NCBI GenBank assembly: GCA_945931735.1
Contig: CAMEPN010000060.1
Span: 1 to 8,358 of the forward strand
Direction: 5' to 3'
From: an uncultured Clostridia bacterium
Lineage (GTDB): Bacteria > Bacillota > Clostridia > Oscillospirales > Ruminococcaceae
DNA: 8,358 nt
Shown: positions 1-6,553 of the stretch, piece after piece
Numbering within the stretch: position 1 is the stretch's first letter
How the letters are laid out: every line of letters starts with the position of its first letter
Program-made: the position numbers and the translations under genes
Notes under the pieces: model-generated
Seen by the model: only the letters and a program-made list of their open reading frames with translations
What the model was told of the DNA's origin: nothing
Databases searched by the model: none

Positions 1-933
1 GTCGACAACTCTATCCTTGACGATCAGGTGCTGCTTAAGACGGACGGAATGCCGACCTATAATTTCGCGAACGTAGTCGACGACCACACCATGGCGATAA
101 CCCATGTTGTCCGCGGAAACGAGTACCTTTCCTCCGCGCCGAAGTACAACCTGCTTTACGAGGCATTCGGCTGGGAGCCGCCCGTTTATATCCATGTCGA
201 GCACATCATGAAGGACGTTCATCACAAGCTGTCCAAGCGCGACGGCGACGCGTCCTTCCAAGACCTGCTTGACAAGGGCTACATGACCGAGGCGATACTG
301 AACTATATCCTGCTCCTCGGCTGGGCGCCCAAAGGCGGGCGCGGGATATACTCCCTCGACGAGATGGTGGAAGCGTTTGACATCAGCGGCATTTCCAAAT
401 CCCCCGCGATATTCGACGCGCAGAAGCTCAAGGCGATAAACGCGCAATATGTCCGTGCGCTCCCGCCCGAGAAGTACATCGAGCTCGCGACGCCGTATAT
501 CAGGCAGACCTGCAAGCGCGAGGACATTGATATTCCTCTCCTTTGCAGCGGTCTTCAGCCTCGCACGGAGGTGTTCACCGATATCCCCGCGCAGGTAGAC
601 TTCATCGACGAAATGCCCGATTACTCCATCGACCTTTACATCAACAAGAAGATGAAGACCAGCGCGGAAACCTCTCTCGGCGCGCTGAAAAAGATACTCC
701 CCGTCCTCGAGGGGATCGACGACTTCACGCAGGAGAACGTTCACAACGCGCTCTTCAAGCTTATCGAAACGGAGGGCGTTAAGAACGGCGTTATGCTGTT
801 CCCGCTGCGCGTTGCGCTCAGCGGAAAGCAGTGCACTCCGGGCGGCGGAGTGGAGCTTGCCGTTATCCTCGGCAAGGAGGACACCCTCGCTCGACTTAGA
901 AAGAGCATCGCCAAGCTTGAAGCGGCAGTGTAA
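1..933 (+). CDS. gltX: Glutamyl-tRNA synthetase, C-terminal part (5' end outside window)
   Basis: Class I aminoacyl-tRNA synthetase that charges tRNA-Glu with glutamate in the cytoplasm. The reading frame is open from base 1, so the gene begins upstream; 310 residues are visible of a family usually around 480-500. The N-terminal HIGH motif is therefore missing. The second catalytic signature, the KMSKS equivalent, is visible as KLSKR at bases 226-240, followed by the typical GDAS and a GY.TEAILNYILLLGW stretch that marks the end of the catalytic core. The anticodon-binding region follows, with SKSPAIFDAQKL and a C-terminal FPLRVALSGK...TPGGGVELAVILGKE block characteristic of bacterial GltX. 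The GTG at 28 is an internal valine codon, not a start. The gene ends in TAA 931-933. No intrinsic terminator follows, so read-through into the next operon is possible. The family call is firm; the tRNA specificity class (discriminating or not) cannot be read from this. Confidence 0.95.
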   Translation, partial: VDNSILDDQVLLKTDGMPTYNFANVVDDHTMAITHVVRGNEYLSSAPKYNLLYEAFGWEPPVYIHVEHIMKDVHHKLSKRDGDASFQDLLDKGYMTEAILNYILLLGWAPKGGRGIYSLDEMVEAFDISGISKSPAIFDAQKLKAINAQYVRALPPEKYIELATPYIRQTCKREDIDIPLLCSGLQPRTEVFTDIPAQVDFIDEMPDYSIDLYINKKMKTSAETSLGALKKILPVLEGIDDFTQENVHNALFKLIETEGVKNGVMLFPLRVALSGKQCTPGGGVELAVILGKEDTLARLRKSIAKLEAAV

Positions 934-1000
934 TTTTCATGTATAATTCACACAATTTTCACGGTGGAGAATTATAATTATTTTGTAAATTATGCCGATA

Positions 1001-1033
1001 TGCGTTTTCCCTCGTGAAATGTGGGAAAATGCG
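1001..1033 (+). other. Leader hairpin upstream of the ABC operon
   Basis: The arm GCGTTTTCCC (1002-1011) pairs with GGGAAAATGC (1023-1032) over ten base pairs with one G-U pair, and a further U-G pair at 1001/1033. The loop is 11 bases. No U-tract follows, so it is not a simple intrinsic terminator. If transcription starts near 973-985 this would be the first structure in the leader mRNA. Its function is unknown. Confidence 0.4.
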
Positions 1034-1054
1034 CGCGGCCGTTCATAATTGCGG

Positions 1055-1068
1055 CAGAAAATTTTCTG
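1055..1068. repeat. Perfect 14-bp palindrome next to the ribosome binding site
   Basis: CAGAAAATTTTCTG equals its own reverse complement. It ends two bases before the GGGAGG ribosome binding site at 1071-1076. It could be a protein operator, or in RNA a short stem (CAGAA/TTCTG with AATT loop, extended by G-U and G-C pairs) able to affect ribosome access. Each half resembles half of a CodY box, but the halves are in the wrong order for one. Confidence 0.45.
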
Positions 1069-1070
1069 TC

Positions 1071-1076
1071 GGGAGG
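1071..1076 (+). promoter_or_regulatory. Ribosome binding site deciding the ABC ATPase start
   Basis: GGGAGG lies six bases before ATG 1083. The same frame is open upstream to 1014, which would add 23 residues with no ABC character; this site argues for 1083. Confidence 0.85.
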
Positions 1077-1082
1077 ACATCA

Positions 1083-2048
1083 ATGATAGAAGTTAAAAAT
1101 CTCAGCAAACGCTACGGAAACAAGCTGGCTGTCGACAACATCAGCTTCTCCGCGGGCGAAAGCGAAATTCTCGGATTTCTCGGCCCGAACGGCGCGGGTA
1201 AGTCCACCACCATGAATATCCTCACGGGATATCTTTCCTCCTCGGGAGGACAGGCGCTCATAAACGGCGTGGATATCCTTGAGGAACCGGTTACCGCGAA
1301 AAAGGACATCGGGTATCTCCCCGAGCTGCCCCCGCTGTATCTTGACATGACCGTAAACGAGTATCTGAATTTTGTGTACGGGCTGAAAAAGTGCAAGCTT
1401 CCGAAAAAGTCGCATTTGGGCGAGATATGCTCTCTTGTCAAGATAACGGACGTTCAGAACCGCGTTATCCGCAACCTTTCCAAGGGCTACCGCCAGCGCG
1501 TCGGTCTGGCGCAGGCGCTTGTCGGAAATCCGAAGGTGCTTATCCTTGACGAGCCGACCGTAGGTCTTGACCCGAAGCAGATAATCGAGATAAGGACGCT
1601 CATAAAGAAGCTCGGAAAGAATCACACCGTTATCCTTTCGTCGCATATCCTCTCCGAGGTGCAGGCGGTATGCGACCGCGTGGTCGTTATCGACAAGGGG
1701 AAGCTTGTCGCGAACGACACCGCCGACAACCTCTCGCGCAGCCTGTCCGCCGACCACAAGCTGACCGTGCAGATAGAAGGTCCCTCAAAGGAGGTACAGG
1801 CGCTGCTTAGCGCGATACCCGATATGGTGGAGGTGCACGTCAACAGGAACGTAGACAAGACCGTCACCGAGTACGAGCTGAACGCGAAAGAGGGCGCGGA
1901 TATCCGCCGCGAGGTGTTCAAGCGCATGGCGGCGAGAAACTACCCGATTCTGCTTATGCGCAGCAGCGAGCTTACTCTCGAGGAGATATTCCTCAAGCTC
2001 ACCACAGGCGACTTCTACGGTAACACTGATAATGGAGGGACGAAATAA
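1083..2048 (+). CDS. ABC transporter ATP-binding protein, GldA-like
   Basis: Cytoplasmic ATPase subunit that powers the ABC-2 type permease encoded next to it. The 321-residue protein has all the expected motifs in order: Walker A GPNGAGKST at residues 34-42, a Q-loop region GYLPELPPLY at 77-86, signature LSKGYRQRV at 132-140, Walker B VLILDEP at 152-158 with catalytic Glu157, D-loop GLDP at 161-164, and the switch His188 in SSHIL. The Q-loop position carries Glu81 rather than Gln, which is common in this ABC-2/GldA/NatA-like branch. The C-terminal ~100 residues form the accessory domain typical of ABC-2 ATPases, ending LTLEEIFLKLT. The stop overlaps the next start by one base (TAATG at 2046-2050), so translational coupling with the permease is expected. 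The ATPase should be active. Substrate is not predictable from the ATPase. The gene symbol gldA is withheld because gliding is not implied. Confidence 0.93.
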   Translation: MIEVKNLSKRYGNKLAVDNISFSAGESEILGFLGPNGAGKSTTMNILTGYLSSSGGQALINGVDILEEPVTAKKDIGYLPELPPLYLDMTVNEYLNFVYGLKKCKLPKKSHLGEICSLVKITDVQNRVIRNLSKGYRQRVGLAQALVGNPKVLILDEPTVGLDPKQIIEIRTLIKKLGKNHTVILSSHILSEVQAVCDRVVVIDKGKLVANDTADNLSRSLSADHKLTVQIEGPSKEVQALLSAIPDMVEVHVNRNVDKTVTEYELNAKEGADIRREVFKRMAARNYPILLMRSSELTLEEIFLKLTTGDFYGNTDNGGTK

Positions 2049-2767
2049 TGCTTGCAATACTTAAGCGCGAATTTGCGTCCTATTTCACATCGCCGCTCGG
2101 CTATGTTTATCTTGCCGTTTTCTACGGCTTCTCGGGTCTGTTCTTATGGCTCACCTGTCTTTCCTCCGGTTCGGCGAGTATGTCCAGCACGTTCTTATGG
2201 ATGTTCTTCATAATGATGATACTTATTCCCGTGCTCACCATGAGAACGATGGCGGACGACAAGCGCCAGAAAACCGACCAGCTCACTCTTACCAGCCCCG
2301 TAAGCCTTTTCGGGCTTGTTATGGGAAAATTCCTCGCGGCGTTTCTGATATTCCTTATCGGCTGCGTCGTTCTGCTGATATACGCGCTGTTCATTTCAGC
2401 TGCGGTGCAGAACTCGGGCAATGAGTTCGGCTGGGCGTCGTTCTGGGGCAATTTCGTAGGAATTATCCTCATGGGCGGAGTATTTATTTCCGCGGGAATA
2501 TTTATCTCGGGTCTTACCGAGAACCAGATGATCGCGGCTATCGGAAGCATCGGCGCGAATATCGTGTTGTGTATGTTCGACATCATATCGAGCTATGTTC
2601 CCGTTGAGTCGGTAAGCAATATTATTAATTCGCTGTCGGTATTCTATAAATATCAGGAATTTACCTACGGGATTTTCAGCTTGAAGAATGTCCTGTTCTT
2701 CCTGAGCCTTATCGTTATATTCAACTTCTTAACGATGCGCGTTGCGGAACGCCGCCGCTGGAGCTGA
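2048..2767 (+). CDS. ABC-2 family permease, GldF-like
   Basis: Inner-membrane subunit of 239 residues with six hydrophobic segments, roughly 17-38, 48-65, 94-118, 132-155, 160-182 and 212-230. The loop after the second helix, TMRTMADDKRQKTDQLTLTS (64-83), continuing PVSLFGLVMGKF, matches the cytoplasmic coupling region of GldF-type ABC-2 permeases, where a similar MR..A.E...GT.ELLLTSPVS..E...GK pattern is conserved. The N-terminus MLAILKREFASYFTSPLGY is also typical of the family. It probably dimerises and binds two copies of the upstream ATPase. The start codon overlaps the ATPase stop by one base. The C-terminus ends in a basic RMVAERRR-like tail (ERRRWS), cytoplasmic by the positive-inside rule. 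The GldF-like assignment is firm at family level; transported substrate is unknown. Confidence 0.9.
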   Translation: MLAILKREFASYFTSPLGYVYLAVFYGFSGLFLWLTCLSSGSASMSSTFLWMFFIMMILIPVLTMRTMADDKRQKTDQLTLTSPVSLFGLVMGKFLAAFLIFLIGCVVLLIYALFISAAVQNSGNEFGWASFWGNFVGIILMGGVFISAGIFISGLTENQMIAAIGSIGANIVLCMFDIISSYVPVESVSNIINSLSVFYKYQEFTYGIFSLKNVLFFLSLIVIFNFLTMRVAERRRWS

Positions 2768-2770
2768 GAA

Positions 2771-2776
2771 AGGAGG
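2771..2776 (+). promoter_or_regulatory. Ribosome binding site deciding the GldG-like start
   Basis: AGGAGG just after the permease stop, seven bases before ATG 2784. The frame is open back to 2742 inside the permease gene, but this site and the lack of any family character upstream favour 2784. Confidence 0.85.
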
Positions 2777-2783
2777 AACGGAA

Positions 2784-4475
2784 ATGAATACCGAAGAAAA
2801 CAAGAATATAGACGCTTCCGAGGAATTGACCGAAGTTACTGAAACGGCTGAAACTGCCGAAACAGTCGAAATTGCCGAAACGGCTGAAACTGCCGAAGCG
2901 GCTGAACCCGCGGAAACAACGGAAACAGCCGAAACCGCGGAAGCGCCCGTAAATTCCAAAGCGGACAAAAAGTCAGAAAAGCCCAAAAAGCCCGCAAAGA
3001 AGAAATTCAACGTCCGCTCTTTCAAGCACGGCACACTGTCCGTCGTACTGACCGTTGTGTTCATTGCGGCGGTCGTACTGGTGAACGTTATCGTCGGGCT
3101 GATATCCGAGCGCTTCGATACAACCGCAGACCTCACCGATACGGGGATATACTCGCTTTCCGAAAGCACCGAAAAGTATGTTTCCGAGCAGCTTGCGAGC
3201 GACGTATCCATAACTGTCCTCAAGACCGAAAAGGAGTTTGAGGAGCAGGGTACGACCTACAAGCAGGTCAACGAGATACTCAAGAAGATGAACATGGCGT
3301 CCGGCCATATCACGCTGAATTATCTTGACCTCGACCAGAACCCGAATTATTCTTCCCGTTTCACAGGAGAAACCATTGACGAGGACTATATCGTAGTCGA
3401 GAGCGAGGCGACGGGACGCCACCGCATAATCTCCCCCTATGATTATTTCAGCTTCAACGAGGAGTATCTCCAGTATTACAACTACTACGTCGTTGAAGGC
3501 TCGAACATTGAGCAGGCGGCTGTTTCCGCAATGATGTATGTTTCCAACGAGGATCTTATCCGCGTTGCGTTCACCGAGGGCTACGGCGAGGAGGACAGCT
3601 CCGCGCTCCAAGACCTGCTCACCAAGAACGGCTATTCCGTCGAAACGGTAAATCTCGTTAATGTTTCCGAGATAGACCCCGATATCGACATCGTGGTAAT
3701 GTACGCGCCGAGCATGGACGTTGACAACGAGAACATTTCCAAGCTCGACAAGTTCCTTGACAACAACGCGAACTTCGGCAAGAATATGCTGTATTTTGCT
3801 TCGGCGCAGCAGCCCAAGACGCCGAATATCGAGAGCTTCCTCGCAGAATGGGGACTTTCCGTCGGATATTCCGTAATAGGTCAGAGCGACGAAAACTACC
3901 TCATCAGCAACTACACTCCATATGCGCATCTCCAGCAGATATGCGACACCGAATATGCGGGCACGGCTTACGGCTCGCCCCTGTATACATTCGGCGCAGA
4001 CCTCCGCCCCGTTATTCAGATATGGGACGGCGGAAACCGCGGCAGCGTTGAAACGGAAGTCCTTATGACGACCTATGACAAGGCGTTCCTGTACCCGCTC
4101 GACCTCGGCGAGGACGAGGAGTTCGCATACGAGGACGCAGAGAGCGGCACGTTCAACGACGGCGTCATTGCGTATAAGGTGCATTCGGATACGCAGGCGA
4201 TAAGCAGACTTGCGGTATTCGGCTCGACGCAGCTTTCAAACAGCACCTTCATGTCGCTCAGCAATGCGAACAACCAAGACTTCTTCATCAATATGTTCAA
4301 CTACATCACGGGCAAGGAGGACTCCATAACCATCAAGACAAAGTCCTTCTCCAACGTAACGTTCGATATGAACGCGCAGACGGCTAACGTCCTTGCGGTA
4401 GTGCTCTGCATCGTTATCCCCGTTGTTGTTATCGTGCTCGGCATTGTTATCTGGGTGCGCAGGAGGCACAGATAA
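2784..4475 (+). CDS. GldG-like ABC transporter auxiliary protein
   Basis: Membrane-anchored accessory subunit of 563 residues belonging to the GldG/ABC_transp_aux group. Order of parts: an acidic Glu-Thr-Ala repeat tail (residues 16-55), a lysine-rich stretch (59-74), a transmembrane helix (about 84-107), a large extracytoplasmic domain (about 108-535), then a second helix (about 536-557) and a basic RRRHR end. Positive charges flank both helices on the same side, so both termini should be cytoplasmic and the main domain outside. After helix one the sequence ISERFDTTADLTDTGIYSLS is the hallmark GldG opening, followed by the VLKTEKEFEEQ...VNEILKKM...ITLNYLDLDQNP block. The 54-residue repeat tail is unusual for the family and probably disordered. 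The stop TAA (4473-4475) directly abuts the next ATG, and the ribosome binding site for that gene lies in the Arg codons at the C-terminus here. In Bacteroidetes GldG works with GldA and GldF; its biochemical job is not settled. Confidence 0.85.
   Translation: MNTEENKNIDASEELTEVTETAETAETVEIAETAETAEAAEPAETTETAETAEAPVNSKADKKSEKPKKPAKKKFNVRSFKHGTLSVVLTVVFIAAVVLVNVIVGLISERFDTTADLTDTGIYSLSESTEKYVSEQLASDVSITVLKTEKEFEEQGTTYKQVNEILKKMNMASGHITLNYLDLDQNPNYSSRFTGETIDEDYIVVESEATGRHRIISPYDYFSFNEEYLQYYNYYVVEGSNIEQAAVSAMMYVSNEDLIRVAFTEGYGEEDSSALQDLLTKNGYSVETVNLVNVSEIDPDIDIVVMYAPSMDVDNENISKLDKFLDNNANFGKNMLYFASAQQPKTPNIESFLAEWGLSVGYSVIGQSDENYLISNYTPYAHLQQICDTEYAGTAYGSPLYTFGADLRPVIQIWDGGNRGSVETEVLMTTYDKAFLYPLDLGEDEEFAYEDAESGTFNDGVIAYKVHSDTQAISRLAVFGSTQLSNSTFMSLSNANNQDFFINMFNYITGKEDSITIKTKSFSNVTFDMNAQTANVLAVVLCIVIPVVVIVLGIVIWVRRRHR
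2841..2948 (+). repeat. Three tandem 36-bp (12-residue) repeats coding an acidic ETA tail
   Basis: Three in-frame 36-base units begin at 2841, 2877 and 2913. They encode ETAETAETVEIA, ETAETAEAAEPA and ETTETAETAEAP. Units one and two share an identical 21-base start (2841-2861 and 2877-2897). Across residues 17-53 every third residue is Glu. The unit is a multiple of three, so copy changes would stay in frame. Confidence 0.85.
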
Positions 4476-6038
4476 ATGGCAAAGCTTTCTAAAACCACTA
4501 AAACCGTTATTATCGCGGCGGCAGTTCTGCTCGTTCTGGGGGCAGTTATGTTGGTGCTGATGCTGACGCAGCCTTCCGCCGAGGAAAGCTCCTCTTCCGA
4601 GGACAGCTCCTCCGAGGCTTCGACCGCCGTCACCGTGACCGACCATGAGCGCGACGAGGTGACCTCGCTTTCCGTTCACAACGAAACGGGCGATTTCACG
4701 TTCACGCGAAACGAGCGCGTTGTATCCACGACGGACTACGACGGCAACGTTTCCTCCTCGACGGAGTATTACTGGACGAGCGAGGAAATGAAGGGACTTT
4801 CCCCGAACGAAACGACGATTAATTCCTTTGTGAAAAATATGGCGTCGTTCGACACCAAGAGCCTCGTTGAGGAAAACGCAGAGGATCTCGAGAAGTACGG
4901 TCTAAAAGACCCGTCCGCTTATGTCGAGGTGGATTTTGACGACGGCAGCAGGGCTGAGCTTTGCTTCGGAATAGTCAATCCCGCAAGCACGACTTCCGTG
5001 TATTTCCGCATGAAGGACAGCAGCGATGTTTATCTTGTGAGCTATTACACGGTGGGCAGCGCATATTATGACATTAAGGACTTCGTCGGGCTGCTCATGA
5101 CGGATTCGTATGACGCGGAAAACCCGCTCGAGCTTGATTATCTGATAATCGAGCGCAAGGACATGGACGAGCCGGTCGAGATACGCTATATGTACGATGT
5201 CGCGGAGGAATCCGAAAAGGAGGACTCCATAATGACGACCTTCAACTCGCACCGCTTCATAACGCCTATTTCCGCCGAGGTAGACTCCACAAAGGGTCAG
5301 ACGCTCTGCTACGGGCTGTACGGGCTTTCGATGTCGTCCTGCGAATATATCGAGCAGACGGAGGAAAACCTCGCCGCGACAGGTCTTGACGACCCGTTTG
5401 TAAGAATAACCTTTAAGTACGGCTCAAAGCGCAGGGTGCTGCTGCTCGGAAACGAGATAACCGAAGTCACCGAAACGGACAGCGAGAACGCTCCGACGCT
5501 TAAGACCGTAACGGGCTATTATGCGATGTTCGAGGGCGAGGGCGGAATTTATTCCATCGCAAAGGACAATGCTCCGTGGTACACCTTCACGGTGCAGAGC
5601 GTAATGTCGCGCAGACCCGTGTCCCCGTATATTTACACGGTTGACACCGTTACGATAAAGACCGCCGACAGCGAATATGTGTTCAAGATCGAGGGCGACT
5701 CCTCTGAGAACAGCTTCTCCTGCAACGGCGAGGAGGTATCCGGCGACAAATTCCGCGAGCTTTATCAGCACCTTATCGCGTCGGTCGGCGAGGAGCTGTA
5801 TTTCGAGGAGCCGACAGGCGAGCTTGTCGCGTCGGTAACATTTAAATACAGGGACGAATATGTCGACAGCTACGGCACAGAGCAGGACGTGCTGGAGTAT
5901 TACAAGTCCGATGACCGCAAGAGCATAGTCAAGGTCAACGGCACTGTTCTGTTCAAGGTGCGCGAGATATACACCGAGCGTCTGCTGAGCAATGTTCAGG
6001 CAGTGCTTGAGGGCGGCAAGGTGGAGCTTAACTGGTAA
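4476..6038 (+). CDS. DUF4340 domain-containing membrane-anchored protein
   Basis: Last gene of the ABC operon, 520 residues. It has a short basic N-terminus (MAKLSKTTK), one transmembrane helix at about 10-31, then a Ser/Glu-rich linker (about 34-50, including SSSSEDSSSE) and a large extracytoplasmic region. That region has two DUF4340-type modules, recognised by GLKDP at 142-146 followed by a dGS...FG...VYFRM...VYLVS pattern, and GLDDP at 303-307 followed by KYGSKRRVLLLGN...YYAMFEGEGGIYSI. There is no cysteine after the helix, so it is a helix-anchored protein, not a lipoprotein. The ribosome binding site AGGAGG (4461-4466) lies nine bases before the ATG inside the upstream gene. DUF4340 proteins are known to sit beside GldG-like genes, which suggests they join the same complex; their molecular role is unknown. 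Assignment of the domain is fairly firm; function is inference from position. Confidence 0.82.
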   Translation: MAKLSKTTKTVIIAAAVLLVLGAVMLVLMLTQPSAEESSSSEDSSSEASTAVTVTDHERDEVTSLSVHNETGDFTFTRNERVVSTTDYDGNVSSSTEYYWTSEEMKGLSPNETTINSFVKNMASFDTKSLVEENAEDLEKYGLKDPSAYVEVDFDDGSRAELCFGIVNPASTTSVYFRMKDSSDVYLVSYYTVGSAYYDIKDFVGLLMTDSYDAENPLELDYLIIERKDMDEPVEIRYMYDVAEESEKEDSIMTTFNSHRFITPISAEVDSTKGQTLCYGLYGLSMSSCEYIEQTEENLAATGLDDPFVRITFKYGSKRRVLLLGNEITEVTETDSENAPTLKTVTGYYAMFEGEGGIYSIAKDNAPWYTFTVQSVMSRRPVSPYIYTVDTVTIKTADSEYVFKIEGDSSENSFSCNGEEVSGDKFRELYQHLIASVGEELYFEEPTGELVASVTFKYRDEYVDSYGTEQDVLEYYKSDDRKSIVKVNGTVLFKVREIYTERLLSNVQAVLEGGKVELNW

Positions 6039-6175
6039 AAAAAGAACCGCTGCGGGGGGCCTGTGCGCCGCGGCGGGAAATAAATATAGTATCACAGGGC
6101 TTACGGCAGCACTGTGCAGGCGCGGCGTTGTTTCGCTGCGCGGCAGGGTATTGCCCTTCGGACGGAGGTATTGAT
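6039..6175 (+). other. Structured gap between the ABC operon and the small gene
   Basis: No gene fits here. A nine-pair GC hairpin (CCGCTGCGG 6047-6055 with CCGCGGCGG 6068-6076, one U-G pair) lies just after the operon stop, but no U-tract follows on the plus strand; the seven A residues at 6037-6043 would form a U-tract only for minus-strand transcription, and no minus gene is nearby. A second hairpin pairs GCGCGGCG (6120-6127) with CGCTGCGC (6134-6141) around a six-base loop. One CACAG (6093-6097) lies between two CTGTGC copies (6061-6066, 6112-6117) and could pair with either. A weak TATAGT (6085-6090) is the only -10-like site. Whether the small gene has its own promoter is unclear. Confidence 0.4.
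6164..6168 (+). promoter_or_regulatory. Ribosome binding site deciding the 91-residue gene start
   Basis: GGAGG seven bases before ATG 6176. The open frame extends to a TTG at 6128 but that start has no comparable site and falls within a hairpin region. Confidence 0.8.
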
Positions 6176-6451
6176 ATGGCTGACAACAAATTATTCTATT
6201 ACAGAGGTTATCCGCTTATCCGCAGCGGCGACACGATATTCTACGGCAGCGGCGGCGACGCATTCGCGGCGAAGCTTACCATAAGGGATACCAAGACAGT
6301 AAACGACACAGAAATTCCCAACAAAATCCTTGTTCAGCTCATTCCTCGCAGCATGGAGGATGTTGCCAAAGGCAGAAAGGGCGAGTTCACGGGGCTTTAC
6401 GAATCGCTTGACACGGCGTTCGTATGGCTTAACGAGGCGCTTTTCGGCTGA
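6176..6451 (+). CDS. Small conserved-looking protein of unknown function (91 aa)
   Basis: A 91-residue soluble protein with no signal peptide, membrane helix or cysteine. The N-terminal third reads as beta strands (KLFYYRGYPLIRSGDTIFYG), the middle carries DTKTVNDTEIPNKILVQLI, and the C-terminus is helical (GLYESLDTAFVWLNEALFG). It is a real gene by its good ribosome binding site, coding-like composition, and a strong intrinsic terminator 13 bases after its stop. It resembles, from memory only, short hypothetical proteins seen in Oscillospiraceae and related Clostridia that share the YYRGYPL.R.G..I.YG opening; this was not verified. It lies 137 bases after the ABC operon on the same strand, so cotranscription is possible but not required. 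No function is proposed. Confidence 0.8.
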   Translation: MADNKLFYYRGYPLIRSGDTIFYGSGGDAFAAKLTIRDTKTVNDTEIPNKILVQLIPRSMEDVAKGRKGEFTGLYESLDTAFVWLNEALFG

Positions 6452-6463
6452 TCATGATATTTC

Positions 6464-6500
6464 GCTCCCGCGCTGCTTCGGCGCGGGGGCTTTTTGTTTT
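6464..6500 (+). terminator. Intrinsic terminator of the small gene
   Basis: GCTCCCGCGC (6464-6473) pairs with GCGCGGGGGC (6481-6490) over ten base pairs with one U-G pair, around a seven-base TGCTTCG loop, followed by TTTTTGTTTT. This ends plus-strand transcription from the 91-residue gene and any read-through from the ABC operon. Confidence 0.92.
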
Positions 6501-6509
6501 TGTGGTAAT

Positions 6510-6539
6510 AAAAAAGCCCCGCATTGCAAAATGCGGAGC
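6510..6539 (-). terminator. Intrinsic terminator of the DUF134 gene
   Basis: Read on the minus strand, GCTCCGCATT pairs with AATGCGGGGC over ten base pairs (one U-G) around a four-base TTGC loop, followed by six T residues (plus-strand A at 6510-6515). It lies 14 bases after the stop of the minus-strand gene. Confidence 0.92.
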
Positions 6540-6553
6540 TTAAATATATGAAG

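Larger units (their letters stand above)
934..1082 (+). promoter_or_regulatory. AT-rich leader and candidate promoter region of the ABC operon
   Basis: This gap between gltX and the ABC operon holds no credible gene. Two perfect TATAAT hexamers occur, at 942-947 and 973-978. Neither has a good -35 at 17 bases: TTGAAG (917-922) lies 19 bases before the first, and TTCACA (947-952) lies 20 bases before the second. The two TATAAT copies sit inside an inverted repeat, TATAATTC at 942-949 and GAATTATA at 969-976. Downstream come a long hairpin (1001-1033), a palindrome (1055-1068) and the ribosome binding site. A promoter here is likely from the AT shift and gap size, but its exact position is uncertain. 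Confidence 0.45.

Noticed and set aside
28..933. GTG at 28 as the start of gltX
   Set aside because: The frame is open to base 1 and the upstream residues continue the family sequence, so 28 is internal.
1055..1068. CodY box
   Set aside because: Each half gives AATTTTCTG but the palindrome has the half-sites in the opposite order from the CodY consensus and the second half does not match.
1014..1082. 23-residue N-terminal extension of the ABC ATPase
   Set aside because: No ribosome binding site for the upstream start, the extension overlaps the leader hairpin, and the family N-terminus begins at the methionine at 1083.
2973..4184. Long minus-strand open frame (403 codons) opposite the GldG-like gene
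   Set aside because: It lies fully antisense to a recognised gene in a GC-biased region, has no family character and no ribosome binding site that I can see; it is a shadow frame.
6037..6076. Minus-strand intrinsic terminator formed by the GC hairpin and the A-run at 6037-6043
   Set aside because: Hairpin and U-tract would fit in that direction, but no minus-strand gene ends here; the nearest one already has its own terminator at 6510-6539.
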